Assembly (NCBI RefSeq): GCF_020447305.1
Contig: NZ_CP095732.1
Coordinates: forward strand, 1,086,501 to 1,150,500
Source: Abyssibius alkaniclasticus
Lineage (GTDB): Bacteria; Pseudomonadota; Alphaproteobacteria; Rhodobacterales; Rhodobacteraceae
Length of the DNA: 64,000 nucleotides
Reading direction: 5' to 3'
How positions within the stretch are numbered: position 1 is the stretch's first letter; the number at the start of each line of letters is the position of its first letter. The translations under genes and the position numbers were made by a program. Positions 52,562-61,524 of the stretch are shown piece after piece. A model generated the notes under the pieces. It made no database searches, was not told the DNA's origin, and was given only the letters and a program-made list of their open reading frames with translations.

Positions 52562-53776
52562 ATGGAACATATTGTCGTTATCGGGGCCGGGCAGGCCGGG
52601 TTCTCGCTTGTCGAGCATTTGCGCAAGGGCGGGCATGGCGGCCCGATCACCCTGATCGGCAATGAGCCCCACCCGCCCTATCAGCGCCCGCCGCTCTCCA
52701 AGGCCTATTTGCTGGGCGAAATGGGGGTAGAGCGGTTGTTTTTCCGCCCTGACGGTTTTTACGGCGAGCATGATATTGCGCTGAAAACCGATGTGATGGC
52801 CATAGAGATTGACCGCGCCGGCCAGCGTGTTGCCCTGTCCGATGGAAGCCAGATTTCCTATGACAGGCTGGCGCTGACCACCGGCGCGCGCCCGCGCTTG
52901 CTGCCCGAAGCGATTGGCGGCGCGCTTGCTGGCGTTTACGCCATGCGCAGCCTTGCCGATGCCGATGCGCTGGCGCCCGAATTCAAGCCGGGCGCGCGGG
53001 TGCTGATTGTCGGCGGCGGTTATATCGGGCTGGAGGCTGCCGCCGTGGCCGCCAAGCGCGGGCTGAACGTGGTGCTGATCGAGGCCGCGCCGCGTATCTT
53101 GCAGCGCGTCGCCTCGGCCGAAACCTCGGATTATTTCCGCGCGCTCCATTTGGCGCATGGTGTCGATATTCGCGAAAACTGCGCCCTGTCGCGGCTTGTG
53201 GGCGAAGATGGTCGCGTTTGCCGGGCCGAGCTTGCCGATGGCAGTGCTATGGATGTGGATTTCGTGATCATCGGCATTGGCATAACTCCCGATACCGCGC
53301 TGGCCGAGGCGGCGGGGCTGGAGATTGACAACGGGATTGCCTGTGACGTCGCCTGCCGCACGTCGGACCCGCTGATTTTTGCCGCAGGCGATTGTGCATC
53401 TTTCCCGCAAGCTGCCGGGCGGATGCGGCTGGAAAGCGTGGGCAATGCCATAGATATGGGCGCCGCAGCCGCAAGTGCCATGATGGGTGAGGACGTAACC
53501 TATACCGCCGCCCCGTGGTTCTGGTCCGACCAGTATGACTGCAAGCTGCAAATCGCCGGGCTGTCGGCAGGCTATGAGCAGATCGTTACACGGCAGGGCG
53601 AGGGCGATGCCGTATCCTTCTGGTATTACGCCAAGGGCCGCTTGCTGGCGGTCGATGCCATGAATGACCCGCGCGCCTATATGGTGGGCAAACGGCTGAT
53701 CGAGGCGGGCAAATCCCCCGATGCGGCCCTGGTGGCCGATGCCGGGGTGAACCTGAAAACCCTTCTGGCAGGCTGA
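52562..53776 (+). CDS. FAD-dependent oxidoreductase (ferredoxin/rubredoxin reductase-like)
   Basis: 404 residues. First GxGxxG (IVVIGAGQAGFSLVEHL) for FAD, the second (VLIVGGGYIGLEAAAVAAKRG) for NAD(P)H, and FAAGDCASFPQAAGRMRLESVGNAIDMGAAAA near the end. The family transfers electrons from NAD(P)H to ferredoxins that serve P450s or dioxygenases; no partner lies nearby. The ATG at 52562 gives the usual start, while the frame is open further upstream. It shares one base with rsmD (TGATG). Confidence 0.9.
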   Translation: MEHIVVIGAGQAGFSLVEHLRKGGHGGPITLIGNEPHPPYQRPPLSKAYLLGEMGVERLFFRPDGFYGEHDIALKTDVMAIEIDRAGQRVALSDGSQISYDRLALTTGARPRLLPEAIGGALAGVYAMRSLADADALAPEFKPGARVLIVGGGYIGLEAAAVAAKRGLNVVLIEAAPRILQRVASAETSDYFRALHLAHGVDIRENCALSRLVGEDGRVCRAELADGSAMDVDFVIIGIGITPDTALAEAAGLEIDNGIACDVACRTSDPLIFAAGDCASFPQAAGRMRLESVGNAIDMGAAAASAMMGEDVTYTAAPWFWSDQYDCKLQIAGLSAGYEQIVTRQGEGDAVSFWYYAKGRLLAVDAMNDPRAYMVGKRLIEAGKSPDAALVADAGVNLKTLLAG

Positions 53777-54342
53777 TGCGCATTATCGGCGGCAAGCACA
53801 AGGGCACCGCTTTGGCAAGCCTTGGCGCGGGCGATGCGGCGGCGCATCTGCGCCCGACATCGGACCGCACGCGCGAAAGCCTGTTCAACCTGCTGGCGCA
53901 TGGCGATTATCCGCCGCTGGAAGGTGCGCGCGTGCTTGACCTGTTTGCAGGCACCGGCGCGCTGGGGCTTGAAGCACTGAGCCGGGGTGCCGCGCATGTG
54001 CTGTTTGTGGACGAGGGTGCGAAGGCCCGCGCCCTCATCCGCACCAACACCGACACGCTGCGCGCCATCGGCCAGACCCGCCTGTTTCGCCGCGATGCCA
54101 CCCGGCTGGGCGAAAACCGCGATGCGCCCTATGATCTGATCTTCATCGACCCGCCCTATGGCAAAGGTCTGGGCGAGCGTGCCATCGAAAGCGCGCTTGC
54201 AGGCGGCTGGGTGGCGCCGGGCGCAATTGTGGTGCTGGAGGAAAGCAGCGCCGCCAATATTGCCCCCGTGTCCGGTTTCACCCAAGTCGACGAGCGCCGC
54301 TATGGCGATACCACCATCCGGATTTTCAAAGCCGCCACATAG
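53776..54342 (+). CDS. rsmD: 16S rRNA (guanine(966)-N(2))-methyltransferase
   Basis: 188 residues. [13 protein letters not shown] and [17 protein letters not shown] form the family N-terminus. [20 protein letters not shown] is SAM motif I, and DPPYGKGL (125 onward) is the N-methylase motif. Methylates G966 of 16S rRNA during 30S assembly. Coupled by 1 bp to the flavoprotein gene. An inverted-repeat element begins at its stop codon. Confidence 0.94.
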   Translation: MRIIGGKHKGTALASLGAGDAAAHLRPTSDRTRESLFNLLAHGDYPPLEGARVLDLFAGTGALGLEALSRGAAHVLFVDEGAKARALIRTNTDTLRAIGQTRLFRRDATRLGENRDAPYDLIFIDPPYGKGLGERAIESALAGGWVAPGAIVVLEESSAANIAPVSGFTQVDERRYGDTTIRIFKAAT

Positions 54343-54429
54343 CCTGCCGCACCCTTCGGGTTTGGCGGTGGCAGCGCGGGTGCATCATTTGGCCCGGGTG
54401 CAACCTTCGCCGCGCCGCCACCGCCAAGC
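54342..54429. repeat. Extragenic inverted-repeat element, short copy
   Basis: Starts GCCTGCCGCACCC, then arm TTTGGCGGTGGCAGCGCG (54361-54378), and ends with the inverse arm CGCGCCGCCACCGCCAAGC (54411-54429). The same start, arms and end occur around 57254-57457 with a longer interior. This indicates a repeat family, REP or MITE-like, in this genome. Confidence 0.7.
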
Positions 54430-54434
54430 GGCGC

Positions 54435-54456
54435 GGCCCGATCACCTGATCGGGCC
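54435..54456 (+). terminator. Hairpin after rsmD
   Basis: GGCCCGATCA pairs with TGATCGGGCC around CC (54435-54456), a perfect 10 bp stem. It follows the repeat element and could end rsmD transcription or lie in the ubiE leader; there is no clear T-run. Confidence 0.5.
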
Positions 54457-54556
54457 AAAGCTGCGCGGCAGCCCGTCGGCCATGTCCTTGCGACATGCAG
54501 GCAATTGCACCTTGCCGCGTTCCGCTTTAATCAGGGCCAAGCATGAAGGGCCAGTT

Positions 54557-55300
54557 ATGACCGCCAAGACCACGCATTTCGGCTTTCGCGAAGTCGATGA
54601 AACCGCCAAGGCCGGCATGGTGCATGGTGTGTTCACCAATGTCGCCAGCAAATACGATGTGATGAATGACGCGATGAGCCTTGGCATCCACCGCATCTGG
54701 AAAGATGCGATGATGGACTGGCTGGCCCCGCGCGGCCCCCAGCGCCTGCTGGATGTGGCGGGCGGCACCGGCGACATTGCCTTTCGCTTTCTGGCCCGCG
54801 CACCGCAAGCGCAAGTCACCGTGCTGGATATGACCGAATCCATGCTGATCGCGGGGCGCAAACGTGCCGAGGCGGCAACATTGGCCAGCCAGCTCGACTG
54901 GGTGGTCGGCGATGCAATGGCGCTGCCCTTTCCCGATAACAGCTTTGATGTTTATACGATCAGCTTTGGCATTCGCAATGTCACCCGCATCCCCGATGCC
55001 ATAGCCGAGGCGTTCCGCGTGCTGCGCCCCGGCGGGCGGCTGATGGTGCTGGAGTTCTCATCCATTCCCCAGCCCGGGCTGCAATGGCTCTATGACCGCT
55101 ACTCCTTCAACATCATCCCGCCGCTTGGCCAGATGATCGCCAATGACCGTGACAGCTACCAATACCTCGTCGAATCCATCCGCAAATTCCCCAGGCAGGA
55201 CGAATTCGCCGCCATGATCCGCCAAGGCGGGTTTGGGCAGGTCAGCTATCGCAACCTGTCGCTGGGCATTGCCGCGCTGCATTCTGGGTGGAAGATTTGA
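54557..55300 (+). CDS. ubiE: Ubiquinone/menaquinone biosynthesis C-methyltransferase
   Basis: 247 residues. [36 protein letters not shown] (in pieces) is the UbiE N-terminus, [16 protein letters not shown] is SAM motif I, and [30 protein letters not shown] contains motif III. In this organism it methylates the C2 of the demethoxyubiquinol ring. The ATG at 54557 is chosen from family length; the frame is open upstream. ubiB overlaps its end. Confidence 0.95.
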   Translation: MTAKTTHFGFREVDETAKAGMVHGVFTNVASKYDVMNDAMSLGIHRIWKDAMMDWLAPRGPQRLLDVAGGTGDIAFRFLARAPQAQVTVLDMTESMLIAGRKRAEAATLASQLDWVVGDAMALPFPDNSFDVYTISFGIRNVTRIPDAIAEAFRVLRPGGRLMVLEFSSIPQPGLQWLYDRYSFNIIPPLGQMIANDRDSYQYLVESIRKFPRQDEFAAMIRQGGFGQVSYRNLSLGIAALHSGWKI

Positions 55301-56817
55301 GGGGGCCGCATAATATCTGGCGGCTGATCCGCACCGGCGCCACGTTTGAACGTTCCGGCGCAATGCGTGTGGCGCTTGATGCGCTCGACGCCCCGCGCAG
55401 CCTGCGCATTGCCGCCCGTATTCTGGGCTGGCCCTTTGCCTGGCTTGGCCTGAAGGGCGACCCGAGCCAGCCGCCTATTCTGCGCGCGCTTACAGCCCTT
55501 GGCCCCGCCTATATCAAATTCGGCCAGTTGCTCAGCACACGGCCCGACCTTGTGGGCGAAGACCTCGCCACCGAGTTGCGCGTGTTGCAAGACCGGCTGC
55601 CCGCCTTCGAACGCGCCATCGCCAAAGTCGAGGTGGAGCGCGAGCTTGGCATCAGGCTTGATGATGTATTCTCGGAGTTTTCCGAACCCATTGCGGCCGC
55701 CTCGCTGGCACAGGTGCATAAGGCAAAGCTGCGCGCGACAGGCGAAACCGTTGCCGTAAAGGTGCTGCGCCCCGGAATCGAGCGCGCCTTTCTGCGCGAT
55801 GTCGATGCCTTCCACCTTGCCGCCTGGATGGTTTCGCTCATCGCCCCGCAAGCCCGCCGTTTGCGCCCGCGCGAGGTGATCAAGCATTTCGAAGGCGTGG
55901 TGCTGGCCGAGCTGGATTTGCGCACCGAAGCCTCGGCCGGGGATGAATTTGCCGAGAACACCGCCAATGATGCCGGTTTCACCGTGCCAAAGCTGCATTG
56001 GAACCTGTCGGCGCGCCGGGTGATGACATCGAGCTGGGCCGATGGTGTGCCGCTTGGTGATGTGAAGGCGCTGGCCGCGACCGGCTATGACGCGCATGAA
56101 TTCGCCACCCGCATCATCCAGCTTTTCTTGCGTCAGGCGCTGCGCGACGGGCTGTTTCATGGCGATATGCATCAGGGCAACCTGAAGCGCGCCGACAATG
56201 GCGACCTGATCGCCTATGATTTTGGCATCATGGGCCGGATAGACCCCTATACGCGCCGGGTCTATGCCGAAATCCTGATGGGGTTTTTGCACAGGGATTA
56301 TCGCCGCACGGCCGAAGTGCATTTTGAGGCCGGCTATGTGCCGGCCGATCGCGATATCGACGAGTTCGCTCAGGCCCTGCGCGCCGTGGCCGCGCCGATT
56401 TTCGGCCATAACTCCACGCAAATCTCCATCGGGCGGCTGCTTGCCCATCTGTTCGAGGTTACCGAGCGTTTCGGCATGGAAGCCCGCACCGAGCTGATTT
56501 TGCTGCAGCGCACGATGGTTGTGGTCGAAGGCGTGGCCCGCTCGCTGGACCCGACGCTGAACATCTGGGATGCCGCCCGTCCGGTGGTCGAGGCCTATAT
56601 CCGCGACAATCTTGGCCCGCGCGCCATGCTGCGCGACCTTGGCAGCACCATGCGCGTGTTGGCGCGTTTCGGCCCGCATCTGCCAAAACTCGCCGAAACC
56701 CTGTTGCAAAAGGCCGCCCAACCCGCACCCGTGCCGCGTAGAAAACCGCTCTCGGCCTGGCTTGGCCTTGGGGTCGGGCTGGTGTTTGGGGCCTTGGCCA
56801 TGTGGCTGTTCACCTAG
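55297..56817 (+). CDS. ubiB: Ubiquinone biosynthesis regulatory ATPase/kinase UbiB
   Basis: 506 residues. The KxGQ-type [14 protein letters not shown] (about residue 73), the Ala-rich loop [14 protein letters not shown] (about 133), the catalytic HGDMHQGN (about 288) and DFG (308) are all characteristic. A C-terminal membrane helix ([20 protein letters not shown]) anchors it. UbiB is an atypical kinase/ATPase needed for coenzyme Q synthesis. I chose the TTG at 55297, which overlaps the ubiE stop (TTGA) and gives [17 protein letters not shown] at 55288 is the alternative. Confidence 0.93.
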   Translation: MRGPHNIWRLIRTGATFERSGAMRVALDALDAPRSLRIAARILGWPFAWLGLKGDPSQPPILRALTALGPAYIKFGQLLSTRPDLVGEDLATELRVLQDRLPAFERAIAKVEVERELGIRLDDVFSEFSEPIAAASLAQVHKAKLRATGETVAVKVLRPGIERAFLRDVDAFHLAAWMVSLIAPQARRLRPREVIKHFEGVVLAELDLRTEASAGDEFAENTANDAGFTVPKLHWNLSARRVMTSSWADGVPLGDVKALAATGYDAHEFATRIIQLFLRQALRDGLFHGDMHQGNLKRADNGDLIAYDFGIMGRIDPYTRRVYAEILMGFLHRDYRRTAEVHFEAGYVPADRDIDEFAQALRAVAAPIFGHNSTQISIGRLLAHLFEVTERFGMEARTELILLQRTMVVVEGVARSLDPTLNIWDAARPVVEAYIRDNLGPRAMLRDLGSTMRVLARFGPHLPKLAETLLQKAAQPAPVPRRKPLSAWLGLGVGLVFGALAMWLFT

Positions 56818-57515
56818 CCAACGTCGCGCTTCTATGGCCGCGCTGGTTCTGGGGAAAATGGAATTTCTGCGCGCGCGCGCTGCAAGAGCGTGAAAATAAC
56901 ATCAGGAAATGTGATCCGGCCGGGATTGATGAACTGGTCGCAGAATTAGCATATCTTCATGCCCGCCCAAGCGGTGCCTTGCTGCTGGCCAGACATGAAG
57001 GCCAAGGCAATGACGCTTGCGCTGTTGGCGCGTGCGCGGAGCAACGGGCAAAAAACCATTCGACTTGACCCCGGTCGCGCGCTGGTTGAAGCCGCGAGCC
57101 TGTCTGAAAGCCGGGCATTCAGGAATGCGCGCCCTTTCACACCGAAACACCGTATATCGACCATCCTCTGCGCGATTGCACGCGTAGGCTTTAAGCCCGG
57201 CCCGTCGAAATTCAATCGCGATCGAATCCATCGGCTGCCGGGACTAAACGATGGCCTGCCGCACCCGCAAGCGGGTTTGGCGGTGGCGGCGCGGCAAATG
57301 TTGCGCGATTGGCGGCGTTTGGCCCGCGCCGCCTGGCGGCGTTGCCCTGTAGTTGCGGGCTGGCCTGGCCGCAGTCTCAACTGTTCCGAAGGGTGCAAGG
57401 CAGCGCGGGTGTGCGGGTGCCACAGGGGCTGCCTTCGTCGCGCTGCCACCGCCAAGCATGGCGGGCTGCATTCATGCAGCATGGCCATGCGCGGCAGGGC
57501 TTCGGCGGCTTGGGT
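56818..57515. other. 698 bp intergenic region after ubiB
   Basis: No convincing gene. Short frames on both strands (for example minus 56902-57231 and plus from 56959) overlap and match nothing I recognise. The second half holds the long copy of the inverted-repeat element (57254-57457) and a small hairpin GCTGCAT-TC-ATGCAGC at 57465-57480. The first part could be a decayed gene; its composition is like the chromosome. Confidence 0.5.
57254..57457. repeat. Extragenic inverted-repeat element, long copy
   Basis: Begins GCCTGCCGCACCC, then arm TTTGGCGGTGGCGGCGCG (57276-57293); the inverse arm CGCGCTGCCACCGCCAAGC is at 57439-57457. It matches the element at 54342-54429 at both ends but has about 116 bp more in the middle, itself rich in small inverted repeats such as GGCGGCG/CGCCGCC. 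Confidence 0.68.
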
Positions 57516-57836
57516 TTACTGGCCGCCGCGCAGGGCTTCAAGCTCGGCTTCAAGCTCCATCTGCCGGCCGCGCGCGGCGCGCAGCCCGTCGCGCAGCGCT
57601 TCGGTTTCGGCGCGTTGCTGGCGAATCTCGCTTTTCATTTCCGCCTCGGCCGCCTCGGCGCGGTGCTGGGCGGCGACGGCCTCTTTCACCAGACCGTCCT
57701 GGTTGGTGTTGATCTTGCCGGGGGCGGCATGGGCGGCATGGGTCATCCGGTCATAGATCCAGCGCAGCATCCAGCCAAAGACAATGGCCACGACCACCGC
57801 GCTGACCAGCATCAGGGTAAGTTCAGATTTACTCAT
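57516..57836 (-). CDS. Small membrane-anchored coiled-coil protein (hypothetical)
   Basis: 106 residues starting MSKSELTLMLVSAVVVAIVFGWMLRWIYD, one N-terminal membrane helix (about residues 7-25). A cytoplasmic or periplasmic helical region follows, rich in Ala, Glu, Gln and Arg (AVAAQHRAEAAEAEMKSEIR, TEALRDGLRAARGRQMELEAELEALRGG), strongly coiled-coil-like. No family recognised. It overlaps the OmpA-family gene by 8 bp, so the two are translationally coupled and may work together in the envelope. Confidence 0.75.
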   Translation of the reverse strand: MSKSELTLMLVSAVVVAIVFGWMLRWIYDRMTHAAHAAPGKINTNQDGLVKEAVAAQHRAEAAEAEMKSEIRQQRAETEALRDGLRAARGRQMELEAELEALRGGQ

Positions 57837-59745
57837 TGGCGCCCTCTTCAACTCCGGCTGTGTCGTCTTGTGCGGCAGAGGCCGCTGCCGCTTGCAGGGC
57901 CTGCGCCTCGTCCAGCGGCAATATTTCAATGCGCCGGTTGGCGGCACGGCCCTCTTCGGTTTCATTACTCGCAATGGGCTGGCTTTCGCCATAGCCAAAG
58001 GCCGAAAGCTGGCCCATGAGCCGATTTTGGCTCAAAAGCGCATCGACCACGGCATTGGCGCGGGATTGGCTGAGCGCGGCGTTCATCTCTTCGCCGCCCT
58101 GGCTGTCGGTATGGCCGCCGATCTGGAAATCGACCTGAGGGCAGCCCTGCAACACGCTGGCAATTTCGGCAATGACCCCGGCGCTGCTGTCATCTATCAC
58201 CGCCGAGGAGGGGGCAAAACTGATCTGGTTTTCGGCCAGAATAGCGGCAACGCGGCCGGCACAAAGCCGGGCATCCATCGGCGGTTCTTCCTGGACAACA
58301 GGTTCGGTCTGCACGACCTGCAGGTTGAAATTGCCCGCGCCAAGCGAGATGTCGAGCATGGTCGACAGCTCGGCTTCGAGATCGGGCAGCGCGCCCGTGC
58401 CGCGCAGCACAAAGGCGTTGGCGGTAATGGTCACCTGCCCGGTATCCAGCAGCTTCAATGCATCGAGTGCGGTGAAAATCCGCGCCTGCCAGCCTTCGGG
58501 CAGGTCGGTGGTTTCGGTGAAATCGACCTGCACATTCTCATAGCCAAAGCGGCTTTCGGCATAGGAATCAATCACCTTGCTGGTGAGATTGTCGCGCACC
58601 ATGCCGCGCAGCACGACGGCGCCTTCGGCATCGCGGATGGCCAGAAAGCGCGGCCCCCAGCCGTTTTGGCTGGCTGTGGCGGCGGGGGCAACAGCCTCTT
58701 GTGCGATCTGGCCAAGCGGACGCACGGAATAGATGGCCGGTAGTTCGGCACGCAGATTGATCTCGGTGCGGCCAAGCACATCGAGCGGGGCGGATATATC
58801 GGTGAAGATGATATCGGTATCGATGATTTCGAGCTTGCCGCTGCCGAGTTCGGACAATGTGGCCAGGCTTTGGCTGACCACCGTGCCCCAAAGCTCGGAC
58901 GGGGCGCCGATGCCAATGTTGCATGTGCCGCTGCCAGCCGGAAGGCCCGCAGCCTCGGCGGCGGCGATGATGCGCGCCGCCTCGTCTTCATTGCGCGCGG
59001 CACAGTCAAAAACCGGGGTCTCTGCGCTTGGGTCAAAGGCAAAGCGGAAGGGCGAGATGACCGGGCGCGGGGCGCGGATGTTCAGCTCCAGCGCCACATC
59101 GGGCGGGCGCATCCGTTCGAGCAGTTCCGACAGGCCCTGCTGCCAGCTTGCGGTGCTGGCCACGGCCTCGATGGTCACACGGCCCGGCATGATGGTAAGC
59201 GTCGCTTCGGGGGTTTGCGGCAGGGTGCGCAGCGCGAATTCTATGGCGGCATTCCAGTCCGGGGTGATCGGGCCGTCGGTTTCCTCCAGCAGGTCTGTGA
59301 CACGCCCGCCATTGGGCAACGCGCTGAGCGCGGCGCGCAGCGCGGTCAGCGCGGGCCCGCCCGGGGCGCGACCCAAAAGCGATATTCCCGCATCCGAGCG
59401 CAGAATCTCGATCCGCGGTGGCTGGATCCGCTCAGCACGGCCCGTGGCGGTTTGCCCTTCAAGGCGATGCGTTTCATCCATGACCAGCGCAGCGGGCAGC
59501 ACATCGGTCGCCATTTGCAACACAAGCGCGGCGGCTTCATCATCGGGGGCCGCGCCGGAGATGATGAGCAACTGGCCATCGGCACGCAGGTTGGGCCAGG
59601 CAATTTCGCTGGCGCGCAGGGCCGAATCGAGCCGGGTGAGATTGCGCGTTTCCAGCTTGGTGATCACATTATCGGCATAGATCCAGGCCGCTACGCCGCC
59701 GCCGATCAGACCGAATAGGGCAAACAGAAGGGCAAATAAGCGCAT
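57829..59745 (-). CDS. OmpA-family protein with N-terminal BON-like repeats
   Basis: 638 residues. An N-terminal membrane helix (LFALLFALFGLIGGGVAAWIY) anchors it in the inner membrane rather than forming a beta barrel. Residues about 50-500 contain repeated BON-like alpha/beta units, for example LIISGAAPDDEAAALVLQ, VTIEAVASTASWQQGLSELL and VVLRGMVRDNLTSKVIDSYAESRFG. The last 130 residues are an OmpA domain with FQIGGHTDSQGGEEMNAALS and SQSRANAVVDALL, which binds peptidoglycan. It links inner membrane and wall. Coupled to the small coiled-coil gene. Confidence 0.85.
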   Translation of the reverse strand: MRLFALLFALFGLIGGGVAAWIYADNVITKLETRNLTRLDSALRASEIAWPNLRADGQLLIISGAAPDDEAAALVLQMATDVLPAALVMDETHRLEGQTATGRAERIQPPRIEILRSDAGISLLGRAPGGPALTALRAALSALPNGGRVTDLLEETDGPITPDWNAAIEFALRTLPQTPEATLTIMPGRVTIEAVASTASWQQGLSELLERMRPPDVALELNIRAPRPVISPFRFAFDPSAETPVFDCAARNEDEAARIIAAAEAAGLPAGSGTCNIGIGAPSELWGTVVSQSLATLSELGSGKLEIIDTDIIFTDISAPLDVLGRTEINLRAELPAIYSVRPLGQIAQEAVAPAATASQNGWGPRFLAIRDAEGAVVLRGMVRDNLTSKVIDSYAESRFGYENVQVDFTETTDLPEGWQARIFTALDALKLLDTGQVTITANAFVLRGTGALPDLEAELSTMLDISLGAGNFNLQVVQTEPVVQEEPPMDARLCAGRVAAILAENQISFAPSSAVIDDSSAGVIAEIASVLQGCPQVDFQIGGHTDSQGGEEMNAALSQSRANAVVDALLSQNRLMGQLSAFGYGESQPIASNETEEGRAANRRIEILPLDEAQALQAAAASAAQDDTAGVEEGANE

Positions 59746-59822
59746 TCAAAAGTTCCGATGTTGAGGCTGGCAACTGTCTAGGCCAAGGCCGGGCGCATAT
59801 CAAGCGCCCGCACAGGGCCGTG

Positions 59823-60785
59823 CTAAAGCGCGGCGGCAATCACCAGCAAAGCGGCGGCAATCAGCCCAGTATCGCGGTTAGCGCGAAACAGGTGCAGGCA
59901 ATTCGCGGGGTCGTTGATATCGAGCCGCCGCAACTGCCAATACATATGCAGGCCGAAACCCCAGGGTGCGGCAAGTGCCAGCATCAGCACAGCGGGTGGC
60001 GCGGCGGCAAAGGCAAGGATGACCGCGCCCGCCATCAGCAGCACTGCGGCGACCTGAAAGTAGAACAGCCAGCGCATCGTGGCCCCGCCAAACAGCAATG
60101 CGGTGGATTTGACGCCGATGAGCGCGTCATCCTCCTTGTCCTGATGGGCATAGATCGTGTCGTAAAACAGCGTCCAGGCCATGCCGGCGGTGTAAAGCAG
60201 CACGGGTGCTGGCGACAGGCTGCCGCTATGCGCCGCCCAGCCAAGCAAGGCGCCCCAGTTGAAGGCCACGCCCAGAAAGACCTGGGGCCACCATGTAAAG
60301 CGTTTGGCAAAGGGATAGATCACCACGGGGATGAGCGCGGCAATGCCCAGAAAAATGGTGAAGCGGTTGAATTGCAGCAGGATGAGCGCGGCGAGCGCGA
60401 CTTGCAGCACCATCCACAGCAGGGCCACACGCGGGGAGACTTGGCCGGATGGCAGCGGGCGCGAGCGGGTGCGCGCCACTCGCGCATCGATATGCCGGTC
60501 GGTGAAGTCATTCCAGGTGCAGCCCGCGCCGCGCATCAGGAACGCCCCCGCCGTGCAGCCAAGCGCGATGTAAAGATCGCCCCAGGCAAAGCCCGCGCCG
60601 CTCGCGCCCACGGCCAGCGCCAGCCCCCAGTAGCAGGGGATAAGCAGCAGCCAGGTGCCAGCGGGCCGATCGGCCCGTGACAGGCGCAGATAGGGGCGCA
60701 GCGCGGCAGGTGCAAAACGGTCGACCCAGTTCATTTTGGTTGCATCGGCCACGCGACCATTGGAAGTATCGGGCAGGTTTGTCAT
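59823..60785 (-). CDS. ubiA: 4-hydroxybenzoate polyprenyltransferase
   Basis: 320 residues, about nine membrane helices. The prenyl diphosphate motif CTWNDFTDRHIDARVART holds Asn92, Asp93 and Asp96; the second Asp motif is YDTIYAHQDKEDD (about residue 215). It attaches the isoprenoid tail to 4-hydroxybenzoate, the committed step of ubiquinone synthesis, matching ubiE and ubiB in the same window. Divergent from rsmE with only 13 bp between the starts. Confidence 0.94.
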   Translation of the reverse strand: MTNLPDTSNGRVADATKMNWVDRFAPAALRPYLRLSRADRPAGTWLLLIPCYWGLALAVGASGAGFAWGDLYIALGCTAGAFLMRGAGCTWNDFTDRHIDARVARTRSRPLPSGQVSPRVALLWMVLQVALAALILLQFNRFTIFLGIAALIPVVIYPFAKRFTWWPQVFLGVAFNWGALLGWAAHSGSLSPAPVLLYTAGMAWTLFYDTIYAHQDKEDDALIGVKSTALLFGGATMRWLFYFQVAAVLLMAGAVILAFAAAPPAVLMLALAAPWGFGLHMYWQLRRLDINDPANCLHLFRANRDTGLIAAALLVIAAAL

Positions 60786-60798
60786 TGGGGGCGCTTTT

Positions 60799-61524
60799 TT
60801 GGATAGGGCAAAGATCAGGCTGTATGTAAACGCGCCATTGGGGGCGGGGCAAGCCGTGGGGCTGGATCGCGCACAGGCGCATTACCTGATGAACGTCATG
60901 CGCCGCGCGTCGGGCGACGCTGTGGCGCTGTTCAATGGGGCCGATGGCGAGTGGCACGCCAGCCTTGCCGAGCTTGGCCGCAAGGGGGCGGTGGCCCTGT
61001 GTAACCATATGCAAGCGCCGCAGGCCAGCTTGCCCGATATCTGGCTGCTTTTTGCGCCCGTCAAGAAAGCCCGCACCGAATTTATTGTGGAAAAGGCGGT
61101 AGAGCTTGGCGTAGCGCGGCTGCTGCCGGTCATGACGCGCTACACCAATACCGAGCGTTTGCGCGAAGATCGCGTGACCGCGCATATCATCGAGGCGGCA
61201 GAGCAGTGCGGGGCCACGGCGCTGCCCGCGTTTGAGATGCCGCAGAAGCTCGACAAGGTTTTGAAGGGTTGGGATGCGTCGCGCCGCCTGGTGTTTTGCG
61301 ATGAACGTGGGGCTGCACCGATGCTGGCCGAGGTGCTGGACACACCCGGCCCCTGGGCAATTCTGATCGGGCCAGAGGGTGGCTTTGCACCGGAAGAGGC
61401 AGAAACCCTGCGCAGCCTGCCGTTTTGCGCGCCCGCCAGCCTTGGCCCGCGCATTCTGCGCGCCGACACCGCCGCACTGGCCGCCCTGGCGATATGGCAG
61501 AGCAAGTTGGGGGATTGGGCATGA
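60799..61524 (+). CDS. rsmE: 16S rRNA (uracil(1498)-N(3))-methyltransferase
   Basis: 241 residues. KIRLYVNAPL and HYLMNVMRRASGDAVALFNG form the PUA-like N-terminus; then VEKAVELGVARLLPVMTRYTN, AAEQCGATALP, LIGPEGGFAPEEAE and LGPRILRADTAALAALA, the SPOUT knot residues. Methylates U1498 of 16S rRNA. The only sensible start is TTG at 60799, with GGGGG 7 bases upstream; an upstream GTG at 60736 would overlap ubiA. Overlaps the next gene by 4 bp. Confidence 0.92.
   Translation: MDRAKIRLYVNAPLGAGQAVGLDRAQAHYLMNVMRRASGDAVALFNGADGEWHASLAELGRKGAVALCNHMQAPQASLPDIWLLFAPVKKARTEFIVEKAVELGVARLLPVMTRYTNTERLREDRVTAHIIEAAEQCGATALPAFEMPQKLDKVLKGWDASRRLVFCDERGAAPMLAEVLDTPGPWAILIGPEGGFAPEEAETLRSLPFCAPASLGPRILRADTAALAALAIWQSKLGDWA

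Noticed and set aside
55246-56721. 491-codon minus-strand frame across ubiB
   Set aside because: Antisense shadow of a clear UbiB protein.
56902-57231. 109-codon minus-strand frame after ubiB
   Set aside because: It overlaps other frames of equal quality and has no recognisable domain or ribosome binding site.
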